Assembly (NCBI RefSeq): GCF_000350165.1
Contig: NZ_CAUI01000021.1
Location: 296,052 to 360,051, forward strand
Origin: Halanaerobium saccharolyticum subsp. saccharolyticum DSM 6643
GTDB lineage: Bacteria; Bacillota; Halanaerobiia; Halanaerobiales; Halanaerobiaceae
Direction: 5' to 3'
DNA length: 64,000 nt
In this document: one piece after another, positions 17,166 to 25,079 of the stretch
Layout: each line of letters starts with the position of its first letter
Numbering within the stretch: the first letter of the stretch is position 1
The notes under the pieces: generated by a model
Told to the model about the DNA's origin: nothing
The model's database searches: none
Seen by the model: the letters and a program-made list of their open reading frames with translations, nothing else
Position numbers and translations under genes: made by a program

Positions 17166-18068
17166 ATGGAAAATAGAAAAAAAGGAATAACTTATATACT
17201 CTTATCTTCACTCTTTTTTGCTCTAATGGCAGCTACCGTTAAATTTTTAGGTGATATGCCTACAGCAGAGAAGATATTTTTTAGAAACTTGGTTGGTATA
17301 TTTGTAGCATTTACTTTGGTCAAAAAGAGCGGGAGCTCATTGATTGGAAAGAATAAAAAACTTTTAATTTTGCGCAGTATTTTTGGACTTTTAGGAATAG
17401 CTGCCTATTTTTATGCTTTGGCAAATATGAAACTATCTGATGCGGTAATTTTAAATAAGATGTCACCATTTTTTGTAATGGTTTTTGCAGCATTATTTTT
17501 AAAAGAAAATATTACAAAAAAACAAATGATTGCTTTATTAACAGCAGCTTTAGGGGCTATATTGGTAATTAGACCAGGATTTGATTCGAATATAATTCCT
17601 TCTTTGATTGCTTTAATGTCTAGTATATTTGCAGGTGTAGCTTATACAATAGTTCGGCAGCTTCGCAAAACTGATTCAGCGGCTACAGTGGTCTTTTATT
17701 TTAGTCTTTTTTCAACTCTGGCTATGATTCCTTTTATGATCAGTGGTAGTTTTGTAATTCCAACGGCTGTACAAGCTTTAGCTTTATTGGCTTTAGGTTT
17801 ATTTGCAGCAGCAGCCCAATTATTTATGACAAATGCTTACCGCCATGCTGAAGCAGGAGAGCTTTCAATTTATACTTATGCTAATATTGTTTTCTCTTCA
17901 ATTTTTGGTTTGCTCTTCTTTCAAGAGATACCAGATCTTTTTTCAGTTCTTGGTGCAGTTTTAATAATTACAGCTGGTTATTTAAATTACCGAGCTAAAG
18001 AAAAAGAACATGCAGAAAAAGCAGCTGAACTAAAGCTTGAAAAAGAAAAAAACAAAAGTGTGGTTTAA
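17166..18068 (+). CDS. DMT/EamA family transporter
   Basis: 300-aa protein with ten predicted membrane helices in two EamA repeats. The first has F-A-L-M-A-A-T-V-K and later N-K-M-S-P-F-F-V; the second has A-G-V-A-Y-T-I and Y-T-Y-A-N-I-V-F-S. The C-terminal tail is Lys/Glu-rich. Drug/metabolite transporters of this group often export amino acids or nucleotide bases; the substrate here is unknown. The start is ATG 17166, because GAGGTGG at 17154-17160 is its ribosome site; the GTG inside that site is not used. It is followed after 17 bases by the kdsC-like gene. Confidence 0.85.
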   Translation: MENRKKGITYILLSSLFFALMAATVKFLGDMPTAEKIFFRNLVGIFVAFTLVKKSGSSLIGKNKKLLILRSIFGLLGIAAYFYALANMKLSDAVILNKMSPFFVMVFAALFLKENITKKQMIALLTAALGAILVIRPGFDSNIIPSLIALMSSIFAGVAYTIVRQLRKTDSAATVVFYFSLFSTLAMIPFMISGSFVIPTAVQALALLALGLFAAAAQLFMTNAYRHAEAGELSIYTYANIVFSSIFGLLFFQEIPDLFSVLGAVLIITAGYLNYRAKEKEHAEKAAELKLEKEKNKSVV

Positions 18069-18085
18069 TTATTGGAGGAGTTAAA

Positions 18086-18598
18086 GTGAAAGATATTAAT
18101 ACAATTTTTTTAGATGTCGATGGTACATTGACAGATGGTAAGGTTTATTTAGATAATGGTAAAAATGAATTTAAAGCTTTTGATGTTAAAGATGGACTAA
18201 TGGTCGTATCTGCAATTAAAATGGGTTATGATGTGATAATTATGACTGGAAGAAAATCTGAAGTTGTAGCTCGAAGAGCAGCTGAGCTTGGAATTGAAGA
18301 ATATTATCAGGGTGTTAGAAATAAAAAGCAGGCTCTGGAAAAATTGATGGAAGAAAAAGGAATTAATTATGGTAATTTAGCTTATCTAGGTGACGATTTA
18401 AATGATTTTGCTGTAATGAAAGAAGCCAGATTTGCAGGCTGTCCAGCAGATGCAGCGGAAGAAGTTAAAGAAATTTCTGACCTTATATCTGAATTTAGCG
18501 GTGGAGCTGGTGCGGTTAGAGAAATCTTAACGTATCTTCTAAAGGCTAAAGGAGAGTATCATAAAGTGGTGGAAAGATTTTCAGGAGAAGGTAATTAG
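18086..18598 (+). CDS. kdsC: KdsC-like HAD phosphatase (Kdo-8-phosphate phosphatase)
   Basis: 170-aa C0-type HAD hydrolase lacking a cap domain, the size of KdsC tetramer subunits. Motif I is F-L-D-V-D-G-T-L-T-D-G (about residues 7-17), motif II M-T-G-R-K-S, motif III Lys near 80-90, and motif IV G-D-D-L-N-D. The V-K-D-G-L segment is typical for Kdo-8-phosphate or similar nine-carbon sugar phosphatases. GTG start with GGAGGAG 6 bases upstream. Kdo is a component of LPS, so this supports an outer membrane. No other Kdo genes are in the window, so the substrate is inferred. Confidence 0.82.
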   Translation: MKDINTIFLDVDGTLTDGKVYLDNGKNEFKAFDVKDGLMVVSAIKMGYDVIIMTGRKSEVVARRAAELGIEEYYQGVRNKKQALEKLMEEKGINYGNLAYLGDDLNDFAVMKEARFAGCPADAAEEVKEISDLISEFSGGAGAVREILTYLLKAKGEYHKVVERFSGEGN

Positions 18599-18626
18599 AT
18601 TAGATTTTATTTTAAATTAAAAGTTA

Positions 18627-18656
18627 TTGACAGACTGTAACAAAATGGTGTATAAT
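18627..18656 (+). promoter_or_regulatory. Consensus sigma-A promoter of the OhrR-like gene
   Basis: TTGACA (18627-18632), 18-base spacer, TATAAT (18651-18656), about 50 bases before the start codon. Confidence 0.75.
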
Positions 18657-18670
18657 AAATTAAGTTGAAC

Positions 18671-18685
18671 TCAATTAAATTACAG
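18671..18685 (+). promoter_or_regulatory. OhrR-box-like operator
   Basis: TCAATTAAATTACA at 18671-18684 resembles the OhrR operator core CAATT-A-AATTG of Bacillus (10 of 11 bases). It lies downstream of the -10, well placed for autoregulation. Recognition is by eye. Confidence 0.45.
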
Positions 18686-18708
18686 TAAATTGAAATCGAG
18701 GTGAGCTA

Positions 18709-19149
18709 ATGGCTAAATTTGAACAGTTAAAATTAGATAATCAAATCTGTTTTCCCCTTTATGCTCTATCACGTAAGGTGATTCAGTTATATAAACCTCT
18801 GCTTGATAAATATGATTTAACTTATACTCAATATATAACAATGCTTGTGTTGTGGGAAAAGGAGAATATATCGCTGAAGGAACTGGGAGAAAAACTTTAT
18901 CTAGATTCGGGAACTCTTTCACCAGTGGTAAAAAAACTTGTTAAACAGGGATTGGTTGAAAAATATCGTTCTTCGGCCGATGAAAGAATAGTTAAAATCA
19001 AACTAACTACAGCTGGTAGAGAAATGGAAAAAGATGCTGCAGAAATACCTGGGAAACTGTATTCAAAGTTTGAAGGAGATCCAAAAGTATTAAAGGAATT
19101 AAAGAAAAATTTAGATCAGGCGTTAAAACAATTTAAAAATGAGAGTTAA
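18709..19149 (+). CDS. OhrR-like MarR family regulator
   Basis: 146-aa MarR-type winged-helix repressor. The N-terminus L-D-N-Q-I-C-F-P-L-Y has the redox Cys (Cys14) of organic-peroxide sensor OhrR, and helix 2 has the matching Y-D-L-T-Y-T-Q-Y. The DNA-binding part has L-G-E-K-L-Y-L-D-S-G-T-L-S-P-V-V-K-K-L, and the wing has S-S-A-D-E-R. It probably senses peroxide or reactive thiol stress. No ohr peroxidase gene is adjacent, so its target is either itself or elsewhere. Monocistronic. Confidence 0.85.
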   Translation: MAKFEQLKLDNQICFPLYALSRKVIQLYKPLLDKYDLTYTQYITMLVLWEKENISLKELGEKLYLDSGTLSPVVKKLVKQGLVEKYRSSADERIVKIKLTTAGREMEKDAAEIPGKLYSKFEGDPKVLKELKKNLDQALKQFKNES

Positions 19150-19180
19150 ATCCTTGTGAAAAAGGGTTTAACTTATATTT
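19147..19180 (+). terminator. Probable terminator after the OhrR-like gene
   Basis: Stem TAAATCC / GGGTTTA with loop TTGTGAAAAA, followed by ACTTATATTTTTATTT. Short stem, so moderate strength. Confidence 0.5.
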
Positions 19181-19221
19181 TTATTTATTAAATTTAACAC
19201 AACTAAATTTTATAAAATACA

Positions 19222-19252
19222 AAAGCGGAGTAAAATTATTCTACTCCGCTTC
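19222..19252 (-). terminator. Terminator of thiI (convergent, possibly bidirectional)
   Basis: Stem AAGCGGAGTA / TACTCCGCTT lies 51 bases beyond the thiI stop. The minus-strand reading ends in TTTTGTATTTTAT. On the plus strand it is followed by a weaker T-rich stretch. Confidence 0.8.
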
Positions 19253-19302
19253 CGTTAGTTTTATTTTATTAATCTAATTATTTAAGATTGGAATTCAAAC
19301 TA

Positions 19303-20520
19303 TTATGCACTCTCGTTGATTGTAATAACTTCCATTTTTTCTAAAGCTCTATCTATTAACTTTTCGATTTCTAAAGCTTCTTCTCCATAGTGGACAATAT
19401 CCAGTTTGGGTTGAGTTGTAGGTTCATTAGGCACAAAAACAGTGCAGCAGTCTTCATAGGGCCGGATTGATATTTCATAAGTTCCAACTTTTTTTGAAAG
19501 CTCGATTATATCATTTTTATCCATTGTAATTAATGGTCTTAAAACTGGATAAGCAGCAGCTTCATCAGATGAGCGTAGTCCTTCTAAAGTTTGGCTTGCT
19601 ACCTGACCTAGACTTTCTCCTGTGACTAGGGCAAGTTCTCCGTTCTTTTCTGCCAGTCTGTTGCCGATTCTGATCATCATGCGGCGCATAATAGTAACAG
19701 TATATCGATTAGGACATTTTTTCAGTATCTCCTGTTGGATTTCTGTGAAGTAAGGTATCTGCAGTTTGATTTCTCCACCATAACGGCTTAAAACCTTTGC
19801 TAGATCGATTACTTTTTCTTTTGCTCGCTCAGAAGTATAGGGAGGAGAATCAAAATAGACTGCATTTAAGGATAGGCCTCTTTTTAATCCCAACCAACCA
19901 GCAACTGGGCTATCAATTCCGCCTGAGAGCAGCAGTAATGCTTTACCTGATGATTTAACCGGCAGCCCGCCCGGGCCAGCTTCTCGCCTTACAAAAAGAT
20001 AAATTTTACCTCGCCTAATTTCAACTTCAACAAGATGCTCAGGCTGATGCACATCAACACTAAGCGGTGTAGATTCAGCTTCAACTTTTCTTAATATTTC
20101 TCCACCTAATTCTCGATTTAGTTTAGGACTTTTGATTGGAAATGACTTATCAGCCCTAGTAGTTTCAACCTTAAAGGTTGTTGGATAGTTTTGTACTTCA
20201 TTTTTAAAAAGCTTAACAACTTTCTTTTTAATTTTTTCAAAATCATTATCATTAAATTTATCTATTTTTTTGCCAATTCTAAATCGCTGGGCTGGACTCA
20301 AAGAAACAATCCCTGGAACATTAACTAATCTTTTAACAATTTTTTCAATCTTATTACTTTCTGCATAAAGAAAAATTCGTCCATAAATAGTGCTGATTTC
20401 GAAATCTCCCAAATCTGCTGTTGCTCTTTTAATATTTGCAACAAGTTGAGAAATGAAATCATTGATATTATCACCTTTTAGACTAATTTCTCCATAACGA
20501 ATAATTATTAAATCATACAA
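19303..20520 (-). CDS. thiI: tRNA 4-thiouridine synthetase ThiI
   Basis: 405-aa enzyme of tRNA U8 thiolation, also tied to thiamine thiazole synthesis in some bacteria. Order: ferredoxin-like N-terminal domain with R-Y-G-E-I-S-L-K-G (residues 8-16), THUMP domain (about 60-165), PP-loop ATPase with L-L-S-G-G-I-D-S-P (about 185-193). It ends without a rhodanese domain, as in Bacillus and most Firmicutes. It lies 14 bases downstream of a cysteine desulfurase, its usual sulfur donor. Confidence 0.95.
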   Translation of the reverse strand: MYDLIIIRYGEISLKGDNINDFISQLVANIKRATADLGDFEISTIYGRIFLYAESNKIEKIVKRLVNVPGIVSLSPAQRFRIGKKIDKFNDNDFEKIKKKVVKLFKNEVQNYPTTFKVETTRADKSFPIKSPKLNRELGGEILRKVEAESTPLSVDVHQPEHLVEVEIRRGKIYLFVRREAGPGGLPVKSSGKALLLLSGGIDSPVAGWLGLKRGLSLNAVYFDSPPYTSERAKEKVIDLAKVLSRYGGEIKLQIPYFTEIQQEILKKCPNRYTVTIMRRMMIRIGNRLAEKNGELALVTGESLGQVASQTLEGLRSSDEAAAYPVLRPLITMDKNDIIELSKKVGTYEISIRPYEDCCTVFVPNEPTTQPKLDIVHYGEEALEIEKLIDRALEKMEVITINESA

Positions 20521-20534
20521 ATTTTTTCACCTCA

Positions 20535-21683
20535 TTAAAAAAGTTTAAGAAAATCAATCTGTTCTTTTAAAGTTTTTATAAAATAATCTAAATCAGAATC
20601 TGTAATTTTTCTATTTAAACTAACGCGAATCGCACTTTCACTTCTTTTCTGCGATAGGCCACAGGCATTGATGATTCTACTTCCTTTTGATTTGGAAGAA
20701 CAGGCAGAACCGGTTGAAATATAGATTCCTTGGCTCTCTAATGCATGGAGCATGGTTTCTCCTTTAATTCCTGGTATAGAAAAATTAACAATATGGGGAG
20801 CACCATCTGCAGGAGAGTTAATAACTATATCTTTGATTTGCTGTAGTTTGCTTATTAAATAAGTTCTTTTTTTAGCCATAATTTCATCAGTTTTGTTTTT
20901 TAAAGAGAGTTGAGGCAGTTTTTTCACTGCTTCTGCTAGCCCTGAGATTGCAGGTATATTTTCGGTACCTGAGCGCAATTTTTTTTCTTGGCCACCACCA
21001 TAGATTAAGGGTTTTAAATTTGTGCCTTTTTTGATGTATAAAGCACCAATTCCTTTTGGACCATGGATTTTATGACTGCTAATTGAATAAAGATCAACAG
21101 GCCAATTATTTAAATCACTGTATATTTTACCAAAGGCCTGTACACCATCTACATGAAAAAAACTGAGTGGATTTTTTTCGTTAATAATTTCAGCAATTTT
21201 TTTGATGGGTTGAATAGTCCCCAGTTCATTATTAACCTGCATAATGCTGACTAAAAGTGTTTTTTTAGTAATTAACTTTTTTAAATCTTCAAGGTCAACA
21301 TGACCTTCTTGATCAACTTTAACTACATCTATCTGCCAGCCTTCTTTTTCTAGAGTTTTAAAAAGTTCAGCCACAGAAGAATGTTCAATTGGGGAAGTGA
21401 TTAGATGTTTACCACGATTTTCATAAGAACCAGTAATTCCTCTAATCGCAAGATTATTGCTTTCAGTACCACCTGAGGTAAAAACAATTTCTTTAGCTTT
21501 AACTCCCAGATAATTAGCTATTATTTTTCTACTCTTTTTTAAAATTTTTTCTGATTTCAAACCAAACCGATGCAGAGAAGATGGATTGGCATAATTTTTT
21601 TCTAAAGCATCAATTACAGCTGCAGTTACTTCGGGCAGTGCCTGGGTAGTTGCAGCATTATCTAAATATACTTCTTTTTCCAT
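20535..21683 (-). CDS. Cysteine desulfurase (IscS/NifS-like, ThiI partner)
   Basis: 382-aa group I PLP cysteine desulfurase. Seen are Y-L-D-N-A-A-T-T near residue 5, the PLP Lys in S-S-H-K-I-H-G-P-K-G, and the mobile-loop Cys in S-T-G-S-A-C-S-S-K-S. The longer loop before the Cys separates it from SufS. Its place directly before thiI matches the Bacillus nifZ-thiI pair, so it probably supplies persulfide for tRNA thiolation and not bulk Fe-S assembly. I use ATG 21683, six bases after AGGGGTG; a GTG at 21692 lies within that site. Confidence 0.92.
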   Translation of the reverse strand: MEKEVYLDNAATTQALPEVTAAVIDALEKNYANPSSLHRFGLKSEKILKKSRKIIANYLGVKAKEIVFTSGGTESNNLAIRGITGSYENRGKHLITSPIEHSSVAELFKTLEKEGWQIDVVKVDQEGHVDLEDLKKLITKKTLLVSIMQVNNELGTIQPIKKIAEIINEKNPLSFFHVDGVQAFGKIYSDLNNWPVDLYSISSHKIHGPKGIGALYIKKGTNLKPLIYGGGQEKKLRSGTENIPAISGLAEAVKKLPQLSLKNKTDEIMAKKRTYLISKLQQIKDIVINSPADGAPHIVNFSIPGIKGETMLHALESQGIYISTGSACSSKSKGSRIINACGLSQKRSESAIRVSLNRKITDSDLDYFIKTLKEQIDFLKLF

Positions 21684-21716
21684 TAAATTCACCCCTAATT
21701 TAAAACACTAAAGTTA

Positions 21717-21725
21717 ATTATACCA
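21717..21725 (-). promoter_or_regulatory. Extended -10 promoter of the desulfurase-thiI operon
   Basis: Minus strand TGGTATAAT (TG-n-TATAAT) 34 bases before the start codon; no good -35. Confidence 0.5.
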
Positions 21726-21852
21726 CTAATAGCTTGATTAATAAACCATAAAAGCTGAGAAAAATATATGAAAATAAAATAACTGATATTTAGTCGATTT
21801 TGATACTTAAATTTAAGTTTTTCTCTAAATTATTTTAATTTTTGAGTTCTAG

Positions 21853-21861
21853 TGATATAAT
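21853..21861 (+). promoter_or_regulatory. Extended -10 promoter of tatD
   Basis: TGATATAAT (TG-n-TATAAT) 45 bases before the tatD start; no clear -35. Confidence 0.5.
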
Positions 21862-21905
21862 AGAAGTGGTTAATTATTAACTAAAAAAAATTAGGAGGAA
21901 ATAAA

Positions 21906-22673
21906 TTGCGTTTGATAGATACACATGCACATCTTGATTTTGATGATTATAATAAAGATAGGAAAGAAGTTTTAAATAGAGCTCGTAAAATCGGTGTAGA
22001 GAAAATAGTTAATATAGGCGCGGATTTGGAAGGTAGTAGACGTGCGGTAAAATTAGCAGATAGATATGATGATATTTATGCTGTTGTAGGAATTCACCCA
22101 CATGAAGCAGATACCGTTAATGAGAAAAGTCTAACTGTAATTAAAGATTTGGCAGCTTCTCCTAAAGTTAAAGCAATTGGAGAATGTGGTTTAGATTTTT
22201 ATTATGATAATTCACCAAGGGAAATACAAAAAAAGGCATTTAAAAAACAGCTTGAGTTAGCTTTAGAATTAAAGCTGCCAGTTGTTATTCATTCTCGTGA
22301 GTCAGCAGCAGAGACTTTAGAAATTTTAGATAAAACAGCTGATTTTGCTCAAAAATTAATTTTTCACTGTTATGCCTATGGACCCGAAGAAATAGAAGAA
22401 ATAATAAAACGAGATTATTATGTGGCTTTTGGCGGGCTTATCACTTTTAATAGTGCTCAGCCAATCAGAGATGCTTTAAAAAAGATGCCTCTAGATAGGA
22501 TTTTGCTGGAAACCGATGCGCCTTATTTAACTCCAAGTCCAAATCGCGGTAAAAGGAATGAACCTGCTTATTTAAAGTATATTGTGAAAAAAGCTGCAGA
22601 AATTAAAGATATATCTGTTGAAGAAATGGGAAGAATTACTACGGAAAATGCTGAGAGAATTTATAACTTTTAA
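21906..22673 (+). CDS. TatD family metal-dependent DNase/hydrolase
   Basis: 255-aa TIM-barrel hydrolase. Metal ligands: D-T-H-A-H-L (residues 5-10), E-C-G-L-D (about 93-97), H-S-R, a further His in I-F-H-C-Y, and E-T-D-A-P-Y at the end. It starts with TTG, seven bases after TAGGAGGAA. Orthologue of Bacillus YabD, found left of ksgA in the origin-proximal region; here the same order is kept but the RNase M5 gene that usually lies between is replaced by an oxidoreductase gene. Confidence 0.92.
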   Translation: MRLIDTHAHLDFDDYNKDRKEVLNRARKIGVEKIVNIGADLEGSRRAVKLADRYDDIYAVVGIHPHEADTVNEKSLTVIKDLAASPKVKAIGECGLDFYYDNSPREIQKKAFKKQLELALELKLPVVIHSRESAAETLEILDKTADFAQKLIFHCYAYGPEEIEEIIKRDYYVAFGGLITFNSAQPIRDALKKMPLDRILLETDAPYLTPSPNRGKRNEPAYLKYIVKKAAEIKDISVEEMGRITTENAERIYNF

Positions 22674-22740
22674 TTTTTTAAAAAATTATAATTTTTCAAT
22701 TGAAAAAGAAATCCAAAAGTTGAATTAGGGGGAATTTAAA

Positions 22741-23637
22741 ATGAATATTGCTTCAATCGGATTAGGTGATATTGCTCAGAAGGCTTATTTACCTTTAATT
22801 ACCCAGATGAAAAAGGTAGATCCTTATTTTTGTACCAGAACAGAAAGCACTCTTCAGCAGCTTGCTGAAAAGTACAGGGTAAATAATTTATATAGGTCAG
22901 TAGATGAGCTTCTAAAAGAAGATTTGGATGCAGCTTTTGTTCATGCTGCAACTGAGGCACATTATTCAATTGTAAAAAAGCTTTTACAAGAAAAAATCCC
23001 AACTTTTGTAGATAAACCAATAACATATCATTTAGAAAAAACGGAAGAACTTATTGCTCTAGCAGAAAAAAATGAAACAATTTTAATGACAGGTTTTAAT
23101 AGACGATATGTACCAACTTACCGTTCTCTTTTAGAGATTGAAGACCCCAAAACAATAATTATGGAAAAAAATCGCACTTATCAGCCTGGAGATCCTCGTG
23201 GATTTATTATGGACGATTTTATACATGTAATTGACACCATATCTTATTTAATGGGAGAGGTTGATTTAGACAATATCGAGGCAAATAAAATTATGAGAGA
23301 TGATAAACTTATTCAGGTTATTTTAACTTTAAGAAATGGGGAAAATACAGCTATTGGAATTATGAATCGTGATAATGCAATTACAGAAGAAACATTAGAA
23401 GTAATGGGTTTTAAAGAAAAAAGAAGGATTAAAGATGTTACCCAGATAATTGAATATACTGATGGAGGAGAAAATAATTATCAGGTAGCTGGTTGGAATA
23501 AGATGGGATATAATCGTGGTTTTGTTGATATGATTGATGAATTTTTAAAAAGAGTAAAAAATGGAAAAAATGATAAAAAGGAAGTTGAATCTGATCTTTT
23601 AACTCATCGGTTGGCAGAAAAAATACTGAAACTTTAA
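22741..23637 (+). CDS. Gfo/Idh/MocA family oxidoreductase
   Basis: 298-aa NAD(P)-dependent oxidoreductase. It has a Rossmann N-terminal domain beginning I-A-S-I-G-L-G-D-I-A-Q-K-A-Y, an A-T-E-A-H-Y segment, and the E-K-P-type motif as V-D-K-P-I-T near residue 97. The C-terminal alpha/beta domain keeps D-D-F-I-H-V-I-D. The protein is short for the family (usually 320-370). Substrate unknown; relatives act on sugars or cyclitols. It stands alone between tatD and rsmA. Confidence 0.8.
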   Translation: MNIASIGLGDIAQKAYLPLITQMKKVDPYFCTRTESTLQQLAEKYRVNNLYRSVDELLKEDLDAAFVHAATEAHYSIVKKLLQEKIPTFVDKPITYHLEKTEELIALAEKNETILMTGFNRRYVPTYRSLLEIEDPKTIIMEKNRTYQPGDPRGFIMDDFIHVIDTISYLMGEVDLDNIEANKIMRDDKLIQVILTLRNGENTAIGIMNRDNAITEETLEVMGFKEKRRIKDVTQIIEYTDGGENNYQVAGWNKMGYNRGFVDMIDEFLKRVKNGKNDKKEVESDLLTHRLAEKILKL

Positions 23638-23706
23638 ATTCTGTTAGATTGAATAAAGTATGATAAAATTATAATAAATAATAAATTAAGGATGATTTAA
23701 ATTAAT

Positions 23707-24600
23707 ATGGAAAATAAAATTGCAACACCTTCGGGAACTAAAAAGATTCTCCGTGAATATAATCTAAATTTAAAAAAGAGTCTTGGTCAAAACTTTTTAA
23801 TTGATTCTAATATTATTGATATTATTACTGCAGCATCTGCTATAGAGGGTGATGAATTCGTCATTGAAATTGGTCCTGGTATCGGCTCATTGACCCAGGC
23901 AGTATTAGAAAAATTAGATGAGGGTAAACTTTTGGCTGTAGAAAAAGATGCAGAGATGGTCAGAGTTTTAGAAAATATTTTTGCTGGAGAAGAAAAACTG
24001 ACTCTACTTAATCAGGATGCTCTTAAGATTGATTGGAATGAAATAGCAGCTGAATATAATACTGAAAATAGAAAGATTAAATTAATTGCGAATTTGCCTT
24101 ATTATGTTACAACTCCAATTATAATGGGAGTTTTAGAGAGTGAGCTTGAGTTAGAACAGATGGTTTTTATGGTCCAAAAAGAAGTTGGAGAAAGAATATG
24201 TGCTGGCCCAGAAACCAAAAAATTTGGCTCTTTAAGCGTAGCAGTCCAGTATCACATGCAGCCTGAAATCGTGCATCAAGTGCCTTCGTCTGTATTTATA
24301 CCCCAGCCGGATGTTGATTCAGTGATCGTAAGTTTATCACCATATGAGCAAAACATTTATCAAGAAGAGGTAATAAGCAAAAAGTTTTTCTTTCAAATTG
24401 TAAAATCTATTTTTCAACAGCGACGCAAAACTTTACGTAATAGTTTGAGCAAATCTGCTGTCATAAATCTTGATCGTGATCTTGTAACTCAAGCCTTAGA
24501 AGATGAGGGGATAGGGATTAAAAAAAGAGGAGAAAAACTTTCGATTTCCGAAATGATTTCAATCAGTAACAGAATTTATAAAATGAGAAAAGAAAATTAA
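23707..24600 (+). CDS. rsmA: 16S rRNA dimethyladenosine transferase
   Basis: 297-aa SAM-dependent methyltransferase that dimethylates the two adjacent adenines near the 3' end of 16S rRNA. N-terminal K-S-L-G-Q-N-F-L, SAM motif I E-I-G-P-G-I-G-S-L-T, catalytic N-L-P-Y-Y, and the C-terminal F-Q-Q-R-R-K-T-L-R-N-S-L are all present. Followed by veg, as in Bacillus (ksgA-yabG-veg), but without yabG. Confidence 0.96.
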   Translation: MENKIATPSGTKKILREYNLNLKKSLGQNFLIDSNIIDIITAASAIEGDEFVIEIGPGIGSLTQAVLEKLDEGKLLAVEKDAEMVRVLENIFAGEEKLTLLNQDALKIDWNEIAAEYNTENRKIKLIANLPYYVTTPIIMGVLESELELEQMVFMVQKEVGERICAGPETKKFGSLSVAVQYHMQPEIVHQVPSSVFIPQPDVDSVIVSLSPYEQNIYQEEVISKKFFFQIVKSIFQQRRKTLRNSLSKSAVINLDRDLVTQALEDEGIGIKKRGEKLSISEMISISNRIYKMRKEN

Positions 24601-24647
24601 AGAATTTAAACAAAAAATATTTTTTATAAACTGTCTAATTCAGACCT

Positions 24648-24676
24648 TTGCTAAATTAAGAATCTTATGGTATACT
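24648..24676 (+). promoter_or_regulatory. veg promoter
   Basis: TTGCTA (24648-24653), 17 bases, TATACT (24671-24676), 36 bases before the ATG. The veg gene has its own strong promoter in Bacillus. Confidence 0.65.
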
Positions 24677-24711
24677 AAATTTGAATTGTTTTAAAAATGA
24701 GGTGATTCTTG

Positions 24712-24969
24712 ATGGAAGAAAATGTTCTGGATAAAATAAAAGAAGAAGTAAAATCTTTTGTTGGCCAAAGAGTTAGTGTTAAAGCCAATAGAGGTAGAAG
24801 AAAAGCAATAGAAAAAGAAGGAGTTCTAGAAAAAACTCATGAAAATGTCTTTATAGTTAGGATTAAAGATCACAACCAAATTAGACGTTTATCTTATACA
24901 TACTCAGACCTTTTAACAGATAACGTAATAATTAAATCTAAGGATGATGAGAGTAAGATTGGTGTTTAA
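24712..24969 (+). CDS. veg: Veg family protein
   Basis: 85-aa conserved Firmicutes protein. It has the Veg core V-G-Q-R-V-S-V-K-A-N-R-G-R-R-K and the later S-Y-T-Y-S-D-L-L-T, an SH3-like beta barrel. In Bacillus it affects biofilm formation, but the molecular role is not known. ATG 24712 is preferred over TTG 24709, as GAGGTGA (24699-24705) is best spaced from it. A strong terminator follows, isolating it from the next gene. Confidence 0.93.
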   Translation: MEENVLDKIKEEVKSFVGQRVSVKANRGRRKAIEKEGVLEKTHENVFIVRIKDHNQIRRLSYTYSDLLTDNVIIKSKDDESKIGV

Positions 24970-24994
24970 TTTAAAATAGACTATATAATCTAAT

Positions 24995-25021
24995 AGGCAG
25001 CCTGAGTTGGCTGCTTTTTTC
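24995..25021 (+). terminator. Terminator after veg
   Basis: Stem AGGCAGCC / GGCTGCTT with loop TGAGTT and a TTTTTT tract. Confidence 0.9.
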
Positions 25022-25079
25022 CTGTTAATTCAGCAATTTTATAACAGGATAATTTAAATTTATGAAAGGGGAGATAGGT

